From Deltaproteobacteria bacterium (GTDB lineage: Bacteria; Myxococcota_A; Polyangia; JACPQR01): a stretch of DNA of 64,000 nucleotides. A program made the position numbers and the translations under genes. This document shows positions 33,620 to 41,774 of this stretch, in pieces. Where the stretch lies: NCBI GenBank assembly GCA_016190375.1, contig JACPQR010000100.1, forward strand, positions 1 to 64,000, given 5' to 3'. How positions within the stretch are numbered: the stretch's first letter is position 1; the number at the start of each line of letters is the position of its first letter. The notes beneath the pieces were generated by a model, which worked only from the letters and a program-made list of their open reading frames with translations, ran no database searches and was not told the DNA's origin.

Positions 33620-35872
33620 TCAGTAGTCCGGACCGCTCGCGCGCGTGCGGTCGAGCGTCATCGGGACCTCGATCGGCCAGTCGCCCGTGCCGCCGTACAG
33701 GTACCGATAGCGGGCGTAGCTGCCCAGGACACGCCGGACGTAGTTGCGGGTCTGGTCGAACGGGATGCGCTCGACGAACTCGTCGGTCGCGCGATCGCCG
33801 AACCGCGCCAGCCACAGGTCGACGTTGCCGGGGCCGCCGTTGTAGGCGGCGATCGCGAGCGGAAGCTGACCCTTGAAGCGGCGCAGGAGGCCCCCGAGGT
33901 AGCGAGCGCCGAGCTCGATGTTCCTGGCGGGCTCGAAGAGCATGCCTTCCTCGTAGCGCAGCCCGCCGTCGGTTGCCACGCGCCGCGCGGTGCTCGGCAA
34001 GAGCTGCAAGAGGCCCACGGCGTTCGCGTAGGAGACCACCTCCGGGTCGAAGCTCGATTCCTGCCGCATGATCGCCCACAGGAGCCCTTCGGGGAGGCCG
34101 GCGGCGCGCGCCTCGTCGTCGACCAGCGTGCGATGAGGTCGAGGGTACGCCAGCGCCCAGGCCAGCCTCGCGTCGCCGGCCGGCGGTCGGTCGAGCGCGC
34201 CGCCCATCGTGTCACGAGCCAGGCGATAGAGCCGCTCGGTCGCGTGGGCCGTGCGGTACAAGGCGACGAGGTCCTGGCGCCCGAGGCCCTTCACCCGCCC
34301 GATCTCGTGCTCCGCTTCGCCCACCAGGCCCAGGGCGAGGAGCGTCTCGATCGCCTTCGTCGGAGCCCTGGCGGGCGAGATGGGAGGCTCCGGATCGGGA
34401 GTCGTCCGCGTGCCAAACGGCGGGCCTGGATCCTCGCCGAGATCGAGCAGCCGCTGGCGGGCGAAGAGGCCATAGAAGTGGAGCGGACTCTCCGCGACCA
34501 CCTTCCTCAGCCGTGCGGTGCCGTCCTTCGTTCGCTTCGCCGCGAGCCGCGCGACCGCACCCCAGTAGGCGCCGCGCGCGCGGTCCATCGCCTGGTCGGC
34601 GTCGGCAGCGTAGGAATCGAGGATGGGGATCGCGGCGCGCGCTTTCCCGGACGCCACGAGCTCGAAGCCCACGCGCCATCGGGCGTCCTGCCGGATCGCG
34701 AGGTCCTTGGTCGTCCTCTCGAGCCTGGCGAGCTCCCTGGCGCCGCGCTTCGCGCGACCTCCCTCGAGCTCGGCGAGCGCCGCCAGGCGCAACGCCTCGT
34801 CGACGCGCGCGGACGTCGGGTGCGCGCGGGCGAAGCGCCGGAACGCGGCGGCTGCCTCGGAGTCGTGATGGGCGCGAGACAGCGACCGCGCGGCGAGGAA
34901 CGCGGCATCCTCCGCTTCCGGACCGCCGCTCCGCGCGACCTCCCCCAGGATCCGGGCCGCCTCCTCGTAGTGGCCGCGCATCTCGTAGAGCGAGGCGCCG
35001 CGCAGCCACTTCAGGCGCATCGCCCGGACGCCGGCCGGCCGAGGGCCCATCCGTTCCAGCTCGGCGATCGCGCCCTCGTGGCGGTTCTTCTCGTGCAGCC
35101 GCTCCGCGCGACGCAGCCTCTCCGCGGCGGTCAGCGGCTGATCGGGGACGAGACGTCCGAGCGCCTCGAGGGCACGAGTCGCCGCGCCGCTCTCGGGCGC
35201 GCTCACGGCGATCAGACGCCACTCGCGAGCCGCACCCGCCGCGTCCCCTCCCTTCTCGAGGCACCTGGCGAGGGTCGCGCGCGCCGCGGGCCGATCGACT
35301 CCGCCGCCCGCGCGTCCATCGAGCAGCTTGGTCAGGACCGTGGCGGCGTCGCGCTCCCTCCCCGCGGCCTCGAGCGCACGGGCGCGCAGGACCGCGGCCT
35401 TCGCAGAGAACCGGCTCCCCGACATCGCCTCTAGCTCCTCGGCGGCCCGCGCCGCGCCCTCCGCGTCGCCCGAGGCCAGCCGCGCGCCAGCCAGCGCCCA
35501 GAGCCGGTAGTCCTCGAGCTCGGGGAACGCGCCGGCCGCGGCCTCGAGCTGTCCGACCGCCCGTGCGTCGTTGCCGAGAGAGTGCCCGACCCAGCCCCTG
35601 AGGAAGCGCACGGCGGGCGACTCGGGGGCGGCCTCGAGGGCCGTCCACGCAGCCGCGAGATCGTGCGATTCGATCGCGCTCGCAACGCTTGCCGGCGCAG
35701 CGGAGCTCGCCGCCGGAGGGGCCGCACCGGCAGGGGCCGCGGGCGCCAAACCCGCATCGGGCCGATCAGATGGAGCAGTCCCTTCCGCCGCCAAGCACGT
35801 CACCAGCACTGCCCCGATCAGGGGACACGCACCCGGTCTGCAACGGCGCGACTTCCCTTGGTTTCTGGACAC
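33620..35872 (-). CDS. Soluble lytic transglycosylase (Slt type)
   Basis: 750 residues. It cleaves peptidoglycan between MurNAc and GlcNAc with anhydro ring formation, in the periplasm. A hydrophobic start (PLIGAVLVTCLAAEG) suggests export. About 480 residues of TPR-like helices form the ring, then the catalytic domain: LPEGLLWAIMRQESSFDPEV with Glu near 605, YANAVGLLQLLPSTA, EPARNIELGARYLGGLL, AIAAYNGGPGNVDLWL. The GTG at 35872 gives the complete signal. The Ala-rich helical ring is longer than that of the E. coli Slt70, as common in this phylum. Confidence 0.92.
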   Translation of the reverse strand: MSRNQGKSRRCRPGACPLIGAVLVTCLAAEGTAPSDRPDAGLAPAAPAGAAPPAASSAAPASVASAIESHDLAAAWTALEAAPESPAVRFLRGWVGHSLGNDARAVGQLEAAAGAFPELEDYRLWALAGARLASGDAEGAARAAEELEAMSGSRFSAKAAVLRARALEAAGRERDAATVLTKLLDGRAGGGVDRPAARATLARCLEKGGDAAGAAREWRLIAVSAPESGAATRALEALGRLVPDQPLTAAERLRRAERLHEKNRHEGAIAELERMGPRPAGVRAMRLKWLRGASLYEMRGHYEEAARILGEVARSGGPEAEDAAFLAARSLSRAHHDSEAAAAFRRFARAHPTSARVDEALRLAALAELEGGRAKRGARELARLERTTKDLAIRQDARWRVGFELVASGKARAAIPILDSYAADADQAMDRARGAYWGAVARLAAKRTKDGTARLRKVVAESPLHFYGLFARQRLLDLGEDPGPPFGTRTTPDPEPPISPARAPTKAIETLLALGLVGEAEHEIGRVKGLGRQDLVALYRTAHATERLYRLARDTMGGALDRPPAGDARLAWALAYPRPHRTLVDDEARAAGLPEGLLWAIMRQESSFDPEVVSYANAVGLLQLLPSTARRVATDGGLRYEEGMLFEPARNIELGARYLGGLLRRFKGQLPLAIAAYNGGPGNVDLWLARFGDRATDEFVERIPFDQTRNYVRRVLGSYARYRYLYGGTGDWPIEVPMTLDRTRASGPDY

Positions 35873-35981
35873 AACCGCGCATTTCGTTCCGGACGTCGGG
35901 TCGCCCAGGAGATCACTTCCCGAATCCGCGTGTGTTGCAGCGCGCCTGCCGGGTGTGTCCCCGGGGCGGAGCTCCGAACGA

Positions 35982-37430
35982 TCAGTCGATCTCATTCCAC
36001 CCGACCTCGGAGCGCAGCGCCTTCTTGTCGACCTTGTCGAGCGTCACGCGGGGAAGCTCGGCCACGAGCTCGAAGCGACGGGGAACCTTCCAGGGCGCCA
36101 GCTCGCGACCGCACAAGAGGGCGAGCTCCTCGCGTTGGACGGAGTGGCCCTCGCGGACGACGACGAAAGCCACGGGCACCTCGCCCAGCGCCCGGTCCGG
36201 GCCACCCACCACAGCCGCCTCGAGCACGGCCGGGTGCGAGAGCAGCACCCGCTCGATCTCGGGCGCTGCCACGTTCTCGCCTCCGACGCGCAGCACATCG
36301 CCGTCCCGCGAGACGAAGAAGTGGTTGCCCCCCTCGTCGGATCGCAGCCGATCCCCCGTCTCGAGCCAGCCGTCCGCGTCGACGCGATCGGTCGGATCGC
36401 CCACGTACCCCGCGAACAGCTCGACCCCGCGCCTTCCACGAACGAAGAGCCGCCCATCGCCGTCGAGGCGGACCTCGTAGCCTCTGGTGGGTCGGCCGCA
36501 GGAGCCATACGGCGCGTCCGGCGGCGCGACGAGCGGCGGGATCACGGTCTCGGTCATGCCGTACCACCCGATCGTCCGGGCTCCGAAGCGCTCCTCGACC
36601 TCGCGCCAGCGCGCGCCGCATCCGATCGTGCGCATACGATGGGAGCGGTCGGCCCCGCAAGGCGAGCGTCCCAGAAGGATCCGGAGCGCCGCCATGCTGA
36701 GGCTCGCCACGGTCGCGCCGTGCTCGCGGGCCACATCGAGCCAGGTGCTCGCCCGGAAGCGGTCCATCGCGACGATGGTCGCGCCCGCTCCGACCGCGGG
36801 CATCGTCGAGTACGCGAGCGCGTTGACGTGCGAGACCGGCAGCGCCACGAGCGACCGGTCGTCCCCGGTCAGCGGGAGGCTCTCCAGCATCCGCTCGGCC
36901 GCGAAGCCGAGGCTCGCGCCCGTGATCAGCACACCCTTGGGACGACTGGTCGACCCGGACGTGTAGAGCACGAGGGCGGGCGCCTCCGGGGCGGGAGAGG
37001 GGACGGGACCCGACCCATCGAGGCGGCCATGCTCGTCCTCCGCCAGGACCTCCCCGACGGGCGCGAGCGCGTCGCCGATCCTGTACAGCGCGGCCCTCTG
37101 CGCCAGCGCCAGCCGGGGGCGCGCGTCCCGCACGACGTGCGAGACCTCGGCTGGCGCGAGCCTGGGGCTCACGCACACGGCCGCGGCTCCTGCCCGCATC
37201 ACCCCAAACCAACACTCGAAGAAGGTCGTCGTATTCTCGAGGGCGAGAAGAACCCGGTCGCCGGCCGCGATTCCTCTTCCGGCCAGGCCAGCCGCCACCC
37301 GCCTCGCCCGCTCCGCGACCTGTCCGTAGGTGCGCCCGGTCACCTCGCCCTTTTCCCCGACGCACACCAGCATGGGATGGTCGGGCCGCGCCTTCGCCGC
37401 ACGCTCGAGGATGTCCGAAGGGCCCGCCAT
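35982..37430 (-). CDS. AMP-dependent acyl-CoA ligase
   Basis: 482 residues. ANL-family enzyme that makes acyl- or aryl-CoA from acid, ATP and CoA. Motifs: YTSGSTSRPKGV near 160, ALPVSHVNAL, WYGMTETVIPP, GWLETGD, and VGGENVAAPEIE; the end carries PRVTLDKVDKKAL with the catalytic Lys. The ATG at 37430 has AGGA at an 8-base spacing; an ATG at 37439 is possible. The substrate is not predictable. It diverges from the small lipoprotein gene at 37508 and fits with the acyl-CoA enzymes at 18-26 kb. Confidence 0.9.
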   Translation of the reverse strand: MAGPSDILERAAKARPDHPMLVCVGEKGEVTGRTYGQVAERARRVAAGLAGRGIAAGDRVLLALENTTTFFECWFGVMRAGAAAVCVSPRLAPAEVSHVVRDARPRLALAQRAALYRIGDALAPVGEVLAEDEHGRLDGSGPVPSPAPEAPALVLYTSGSTSRPKGVLITGASLGFAAERMLESLPLTGDDRSLVALPVSHVNALAYSTMPAVGAGATIVAMDRFRASTWLDVAREHGATVASLSMAALRILLGRSPCGADRSHRMRTIGCGARWREVEERFGARTIGWYGMTETVIPPLVAPPDAPYGSCGRPTRGYEVRLDGDGRLFVRGRRGVELFAGYVGDPTDRVDADGWLETGDRLRSDEGGNHFFVSRDGDVLRVGGENVAAPEIERVLLSHPAVLEAAVVGGPDRALGEVPVAFVVVREGHSVQREELALLCGRELAPWKVPRRFELVAELPRVTLDKVDKKALRSEVGWNEID

Positions 37431-37507
37431 CCAGTGCATCCTAGCCCGGAATGTCGCCAGTTCGGGGCTTGCGACCTGCGCCGCGGCGAGTAGGATGCCC
37501 CTGCCCG

Positions 37508-37867
37508 ATGCGCCCGGCCCTCCTTTCGCTGACACTGTTCCTCTCGGCCTGCGGCGCAGAGATAGGGGACGACTGCCAGTCGAGCGTCGACTGCAGCCCC
37601 GAGGGCGACCGGATCTGCGACCTCGCCCAGAGCGGCGGCTACTGCACGGTCAAGAACTGCGGGCCCGACGACTGTCCGGATGACGCGCTCTGCGTGCAGT
37701 TCGGCAGCGAGCCGCGCTTCGAGCGGCGGTACTGCATGGCGAAGTGCGAGTCGAGCGGCGACTGCCGCGGCGGCGGCTACGACTGCGTCGATCCCGCTGA
37801 CAACGACTCGTTGATCATCGACGAGAGCCGCTCCGGTCGCTACTGCGTGGACACGACCCCGGAGTAG
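37508..37867 (+). CDS. Small Cys-rich lipoprotein
   Basis: 119 residues; signal LLSLTLFLSACGAE with lipobox Cys at 14. Mature part has about eleven Cys (DDCQSSVDCSPEGDRICDL, YCTVKNCGPDDCPDD, MAKCESSGDCRGGGYDCVD). The spacing matches the Cys module of the lipoprotein at 26189-26824, so the two share a domain. Three bases separate its stop from the TTG of the DppB-like gene, so it may be cotranscribed with the transporter. A solute-binding role is not supported. Confidence 0.78.
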   Translation: MRPALLSLTLFLSACGAEIGDDCQSSVDCSPEGDRICDLAQSGGYCTVKNCGPDDCPDDALCVQFGSEPRFERRYCMAKCESSGDCRGGGYDCVDPADNDSLIIDESRSGRYCVDTTPE

Positions 37868-37870
37868 CCC

Positions 37871-38803
37871 TTGCTCCGCTTCGCGCTCGTCCGGATGGGC
37901 ACGGCGCTCACGACCATCCTGGGCGTCGTGACTCTCGTATTCTTCCTGGTCCACCTGATCCCCGGCGACCCGGTCGACGCGATCCTCGGCGACGAGGCGA
38001 CCGCGGCCGATCGCGCCGCGCTCAGGGCGCACCTCAGGCTCGATCGCTCGCTTCCCGTCCAGTACGGGCTGTACCTCCGGGACGTCGCCTCGGGCACGCT
38101 CGGCACCAGCTTCCGCGAGCGGGGCGTGTCGGTGTCGTCGAAGATCGCCCAGGTCTACCCGCACACGCTGGTGCTCGCCGGGGCGGCGCTCTTCGTCGCG
38201 ATCCTCCTCGCCCTCCCGCTCGGCGCGATCGCCGCGGTTCGCCGCGGTACGGCGCTGGACGGAGCGGCGACCGCCGTCTCCCTCGCCGGTCTCGCGATGC
38301 CCACCGTGTGGCTCGGGCCGCTCTTGATCGTCGCGTTCGCCATCCGGCTCGGGTGGCTGCCGCTGCCCGGCGACGACGACCCCGGCCTGCCCGGGCTCGT
38401 CCTCCCGGCCCTCACGCTCGGCGGCGCGCTCCTCGCCATCCTCGTGCGGCTGACCCGCACGAGCCTCCTGGACGTCATGGGTGAGCTGTACGTCACGGCC
38501 GCGCGGGCGAGAGGGCTCGCCGAGTGGCTCGTCGTGGGGAAGCACGCGCTGAGAAACGCGCTCTTGCCGGTCGTCACCGTGGGCGGCGCGCAGCTCGGCG
38601 CGCTCCTCGGGGGCGCCGTGATCACCGAGAAGATCTTCGAGCGTCAGGGCCTCGGGACGCTCTTCCTCGAGGGCTTCTTCGCGCGCGACATCCCCGTCAT
38701 CCAGGGGTGCGTCCTGGTCACGGCGGCCACGTTCGTCGTCCTGAACCTGTTGACCGATCTGTCGTACGGCCTGCTCGACCCCCGGATCAGGGTGACGCGA
38801 TGA
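37871..38803 (+). CDS. dppB: Peptide/nickel ABC permease, DppB type
   Basis: 310 residues with six membrane helices. DppB/OppB-type permease: HLIPGDPVDAILGDEATA near the start, then the EAA loop near residues 208-230 (TAARARGLAEWLVVGKHALRN). It starts at TTG, 3 bases after the lipoprotein stop, and overlaps the DppC-like gene by ATGA. Neither ATPase subunits nor a solute-binding protein are nearby; the partner components must be elsewhere. Confidence 0.88.
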   Translation: MLRFALVRMGTALTTILGVVTLVFFLVHLIPGDPVDAILGDEATAADRAALRAHLRLDRSLPVQYGLYLRDVASGTLGTSFRERGVSVSSKIAQVYPHTLVLAGAALFVAILLALPLGAIAAVRRGTALDGAATAVSLAGLAMPTVWLGPLLIVAFAIRLGWLPLPGDDDPGLPGLVLPALTLGGALLAILVRLTRTSLLDVMGELYVTAARARGLAEWLVVGKHALRNALLPVVTVGGAQLGALLGGAVITEKIFERQGLGTLFLEGFFARDIPVIQGCVLVTAATFVVLNLLTDLSYGLLDPRIRVTR

Positions 38804-39612
38804 TCCGCCGGTGGATGGCCCGCATCGGATACGCCATCGTGGCGCTGTTCGCGCTGACCGCGCTGGGCGGCCCTCTGGTCGCGCCGTACGCCGCGGACCA
38901 CCTCGACCCGCGCGAGGAGCTCGAGCCGCCGAGCTCACGGCACCTCCTCGGGACGGGGGAGAACGGTGTCGACCTCTTGAGCTCGCTCCTCCACGGGGCG
39001 CGGCTCGCGGGCGGAATCGCGCTCGCGGTCGTCGGCATCTCCCTCGTCCTGGGCACGACGCTCGGGGCCGTCGGCGGCTACACCGGTGGCCCTGCCGACG
39101 GCGTGGTGCGCGCGCTGATCGACGTCTTCATGGCGTTCCCGCACCTCATCCTCAACGTGGCGTTCGCGGCGCTCGTCGCGCGACCCGGCACGCTCCATCT
39201 CATCGCGGCCCTGTGCATCACCGGATGGGTCGGTTACGCGCGCGTGGCGCGGGCCCAGGTCCTCGCGCTCAGAGAGCAGGAGATCGTGACGGCCGCGCGC
39301 GCCGTGGGCGTCGGCCCCGCGCGAATCGTCTACCGCCACCTGGTCCCGCTCCTCGTCGGTCCCTTGATCGTCCAGGCGACCTACGCCGCAGGCGGGACCA
39401 TCCTCGTGGAGTCGAGCCTCTCCTTCCTGGGCATGGGGACGACCGCCGCTTCCTGGGGCGCCCTGCTCGACCAGGGCACCGGCTACCTCCTGCGCACCTC
39501 GCGAGTCGCGATGGTCGCCGGGATCGCGATCGCGGTGACGCTCCTCGGCTTCAACCTCGCTGGCGACGCCCTGCGCGACCGCCTCGACCCCAGGAGCCGC
39601 ATGGTAAGATGA
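38800..39612 (+). CDS. dppC: Peptide/nickel ABC permease, DppC type
   Basis: 270 residues. DppC/OppC-type permease: HLLGTGENGVDLLSSLLHGAR, DVFMAFPHLI, and the EAA loop (TAARAVGVGPARIVYRHLVPLL). C-terminal end GDALRDRLDPRSRMVR is typical, so the protein is complete. The last 52 bases of the gene are repeated at 41374-41425, in front of the PilZ gene; see the direct repeats. Together with the DppB-like gene it forms the membrane channel. Confidence 0.9.
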   Translation: MIRRWMARIGYAIVALFALTALGGPLVAPYAADHLDPREELEPPSSRHLLGTGENGVDLLSSLLHGARLAGGIALAVVGISLVLGTTLGAVGGYTGGPADGVVRALIDVFMAFPHLILNVAFAALVARPGTLHLIAALCITGWVGYARVARAQVLALREQEIVTAARAVGVGPARIVYRHLVPLLVGPLIVQATYAAGGTILVESSLSFLGMGTTAASWGALLDQGTGYLLRTSRVAMVAGIAIAVTLLGFNLAGDALRDRLDPRSRMVR

Positions 39613-39628
39613 GCTCCGCTTGCCCGAC
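39561..39628. repeat. 68-bp direct repeat, left copy
   Basis: Identical at 66 of 68 positions to 41374-41441. It covers the end of the DppC-like gene, its stop, and the next 16 bases including a TTG and two codons that, in the right copy, are the start of the PilZ gene. The 1745 bases between the repeats look like an insert. Confidence 0.9.
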
Positions 39629-39651
39629 GAAGCTGCTCGTGGAACGGTCAT

Positions 39652-39681
39652 GCTGCACTGGCGGCGCGCCCGGAGCGGCCG
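39652..39681 (+). repeat. 30-bp scrap of the reverse-transcriptase gene
   Basis: Exact match to 41001-41030, which encodes LHWRRARSGR of the reverse-transcriptase remnant. Here the flanking homology stops on both sides. Confidence 0.85.
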
Positions 39682-39690
39682 CCCTCGACG

Positions 39691-39720
39691 TTGACATCGC
39701 CGGCACTTAGACAGGAAAAT
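39691..39720 (+). promoter_or_regulatory. Predicted promoter of the insert ATPase
   Basis: TTGACA (39691-39696), an 18-base spacer and GAAAAT (39715-39720). The -35 box is perfect; the -10 box is moderate. Transcription would start about 39727, almost at the ATG (39729), giving a leaderless or near-leaderless message. Confidence 0.4.
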
Positions 39721-39732
39721 TGCCGGCGATGT
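39694..39732. repeat. 12-bp perfect inverted repeat over the ATPase start
   Basis: ACATCGCCGGCA (39694-39705) and TGCCGGCGATGT (39721-39732) are perfect inverted repeats with a 15-base AT-rich spacer. The right arm contains the ATG. It overlaps both promoter boxes, so it could be an operator or an RNA hairpin hiding the start. Confidence 0.75.
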
Positions 39733-40874
39733 ATCCACGGCTGCTGGCCGCTCCCCGTCGATCGTTCTTCCTGTTCGGGCCCCGTGCGACCGGCAAGAGC
39801 ACCTGGCTGCGCGCCAACTTTCCCACGGCCCATGCCTTCGACTTGCTTCGCGCGGACGTGAGGGTGCCGCTCCTGCGAGATCCGGCGCTCTTCCGTCGCC
39901 AGGTAGAGGCGTTCGACGACCGGGAGTGGGTGGTGGTCGATGAGGTGCAGCAGGTACCCGCCCTGCTCCCCGAGATCCACTCCCTCATCGAGTCGACCCG
40001 GAGGCGCTTCGCGATGTCCGGCTCCAGCGCTCGGAAGCTCGTGCGTGGCAAGGCAAACCTGCTCGCTGGCCGGGCATCGGTGCGGCACATGCACCCGCTC
40101 TCCGCGGTCGAGCTGGGGGACGACTTCGTGCCTTCACGGGTCCTGCGGTACGGAACGCTGCCGATCGTCGTCGCCGCCGGACGTGAAGCCGCTGACGTGC
40201 TGGAGAGCTACTCCCTGACCTATCTGAAAGAGGAGATCCAGGCCGAGGCGTTCGTCCGCGACCTCGGCGCCTTCGCGCGCTTCCTGGAGTGCTCGGCGCT
40301 CGCGAACGCTCAGATCACCAACGTGTCGAGCCTTGCTCGCGACGCGGGCGTGCAGCGGACGACCGTCCAGGGCTACTTCCAGATCCTGCTGGACACACTC
40401 GTGGGAACGCTTCTTCCAGCGTACCGCCCGCGCGCGAGGATCAAGGAGCAAGCGCATCCCAAGTTCTACTGGTTCGACTCGGGCGTCGCTCGCGCGATCG
40501 CCGGCCGGCACCGGACCGAGCCGACGGCGGAGGAGCTTGGCGCGCTGCTCGAGACGTACGTCCTGCACGAGCTGCGCACGCGCATGGACGTGGCAAGCCT
40601 GCCGGGTGAGCTCTCCTATTGGCGAACGCCCGATGGTGTCGAGGTGGATTTCGTCCTCCGCGAGGCCCACCGGACGGTCGGGATCGAGGTGAAGGCGGCC
40701 CGCGACTGGCGCAGCTCTCACGGCCGTGGCTTGCGCGCCCTCGCGTCGGCGCTCCCGATCACGGGCGCATGGGCCGTTTATCTCGGCGCGTCGCCGCAGC
40801 GCGATGGTTCGGTTCGCGTCCTGCCCGTCGAGTCATTCGTCCGCCTACTGCACGCGGGCGAGGTGATCGGCTGA
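39729..40874 (+). CDS. AAA/DUF4143-type ATPase in insert
   Basis: 381 residues. N-terminal AAA_14 domain: RRSFFLFGPRATGKST (Walker A near 17-25) and WVVVDEVQQ (Walker B near 68), then SGSSARKL. After a helical middle (AGVQRTTVQGYFQILLDTLVG, winged-helix-like) comes the DUF4143 end: ELSYWRTPDGVEVDFVLREAHRTVGIEVKA, with the D-x(n)-E-x-K spacing of restriction-like nuclease folds. These proteins are common in mobile or accessory regions and their role is unclear; DNA or stress functions have been proposed. A TTG at 39720 is a possible alternative start. The gene has its own promoter within an insert between the permease and PilZ genes. Confidence 0.88.
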   Translation: MYPRLLAAPRRSFFLFGPRATGKSTWLRANFPTAHAFDLLRADVRVPLLRDPALFRRQVEAFDDREWVVVDEVQQVPALLPEIHSLIESTRRRFAMSGSSARKLVRGKANLLAGRASVRHMHPLSAVELGDDFVPSRVLRYGTLPIVVAAGREAADVLESYSLTYLKEEIQAEAFVRDLGAFARFLECSALANAQITNVSSLARDAGVQRTTVQGYFQILLDTLVGTLLPAYRPRARIKEQAHPKFYWFDSGVARAIAGRHRTEPTAEELGALLETYVLHELRTRMDVASLPGELSYWRTPDGVEVDFVLREAHRTVGIEVKAARDWRSSHGRGLRALASALPITGAWAVYLGASPQRDGSVRVLPVESFVRLLHAGEVIG

Positions 40875-40983
40875 GGGTCGCGTCGCGTCACGCGCGCTCG
40901 AGAGAGGATAGGTCGGAGAAGCATCCACGCCGAGGTAGACCGACGGCAAGGGGAGACAGGAGCCGCGGTCGACGGCCGCATCT

Positions 40984-41290
40984 CACTTCCTCGGGTTCAC
41001 GCTGCACTGGCGGCGCGCCCGGAGCGGCCGATGGGGGATGATGTGCAAGACCCGGCACGCGCGCCTGCGACGGTCGGTACAGAACGTCGCCGATTGGTGT
41101 CGCCGCCATCGACACCTACCGGTCAAGGTGCAGCACGCCGCGCTCACGAGACGCATCCGGGGCCACTTCAACTTCGGCGTCAGCGGCAACTTCCGCAGCT
41201 TGCTGATGCTCTCGTCGAGGAGGCGAAGCGGGCCTGGTACAAGTGGCTCCGCCGTCGGAGCCAACAGGCAGTTGTCGCCTCAGCCTCGGT
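40984..41290 (+). pseudogene. Group II intron reverse transcriptase/maturase, 3' remnant
   Basis: One frame reads HFLGFTLHWRRARSGRWG, then LRRSVQNVADWCRRHRHLP, RRIRGHFNFGVSGNFRSLL. This is the end of the reverse-transcriptase domain and the maturase-specific domain of group II intron proteins. One residue before FGVSG and later a frame change (EEAKRAWYKWLRRRSQ is in another frame) show decay. Upstream domains are absent. The rest of 40875-41432 contains no other gene. Confidence 0.8.
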
Positions 41291-41373
41291 CCAACCCCGA
41301 CCTGGACCACCTCGGAGCCCGCGCGCCGCCCGCCCGCGGTTGACGCAACGACGGTGCGCGACCGCACCCTGGT

Positions 41374-41441
41374 TGGCGACGCCCTGCGCGACCGGCTCGA
41401 CCCCAGGAGCCGCATGGTAGGATGAGCTCCGCTTGCCCGAC
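41374..41441. repeat. 68-bp direct repeat, right copy
   Basis: Matches 39561-39628 at 66 of 68 positions. Contains the permease gene end without the permease, the spacer and the TTG start of the PilZ gene. It therefore keeps the original start region of PilZ. Confidence 0.9.
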
Positions 41442-41774
41442 CGGCATTTCCGCTCCCAGCCGCGCCCCGAGATCCGCGTCCGGATCCGCTACCGGCGGCT
41501 GGACGAGCCGCACGCACGCGAGGTCGATGCGCTGACCCGCAACATCGGCGTCGGCGGCGCCTTCATCCTCACCGATTCGCCTCTTCCCGTCGGCAGCTCG
41601 ATCGAGATCTCGATCTCGTCGCCGGCGACGTGGGAGCCGGTCCGCGTCCGCGGCGAGGTCCGATGGATCGGCACGGAGAAGGAGGAGGCGGGCATGGGCG
41701 TGTCCTTCCGCGACCTGCATCCCCGTGACGTCGTCGCGCTCCACGACTTCTTCGTGTCGCTGCAGTTCGGCTAG
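41433..41774 (+). CDS. PilZ domain protein
   Basis: 113 residues. PilZ-like: RVRIRYRRLDEPHAREVDALTRNIGVGGAFILTDSPLPVG, then GEVRWIGTEKEEAGMGVSF. The Arg-rich N-terminal motif usual for c-di-GMP binding (R-x-x-x-R) is represented by RVRIRYR, and D/N-x-S-x-x-G by RNIGVGG, where Ser is replaced, so binding of c-di-GMP is uncertain. The TXXGG-like form is frequent in Myxococcota PilZ (TIGR02266-like). TTG start inside the repeat. Its stop overlaps the convergent ABC ATPase stop (CTAG). Confidence 0.85.
   Translation: MPDRHFRSQPRPEIRVRIRYRRLDEPHAREVDALTRNIGVGGAFILTDSPLPVGSSIEISISSPATWEPVRVRGEVRWIGTEKEEAGMGVSFRDLHPRDVVALHDFFVSLQFG

Noticed and set aside
37340..38938. Minus-strand frame of over 500 codons opposite the lipoprotein and DppB-like genes.
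   Set aside because: Shadow frame rich in Arg, Glu and Asp; the plus strand has permease motifs.
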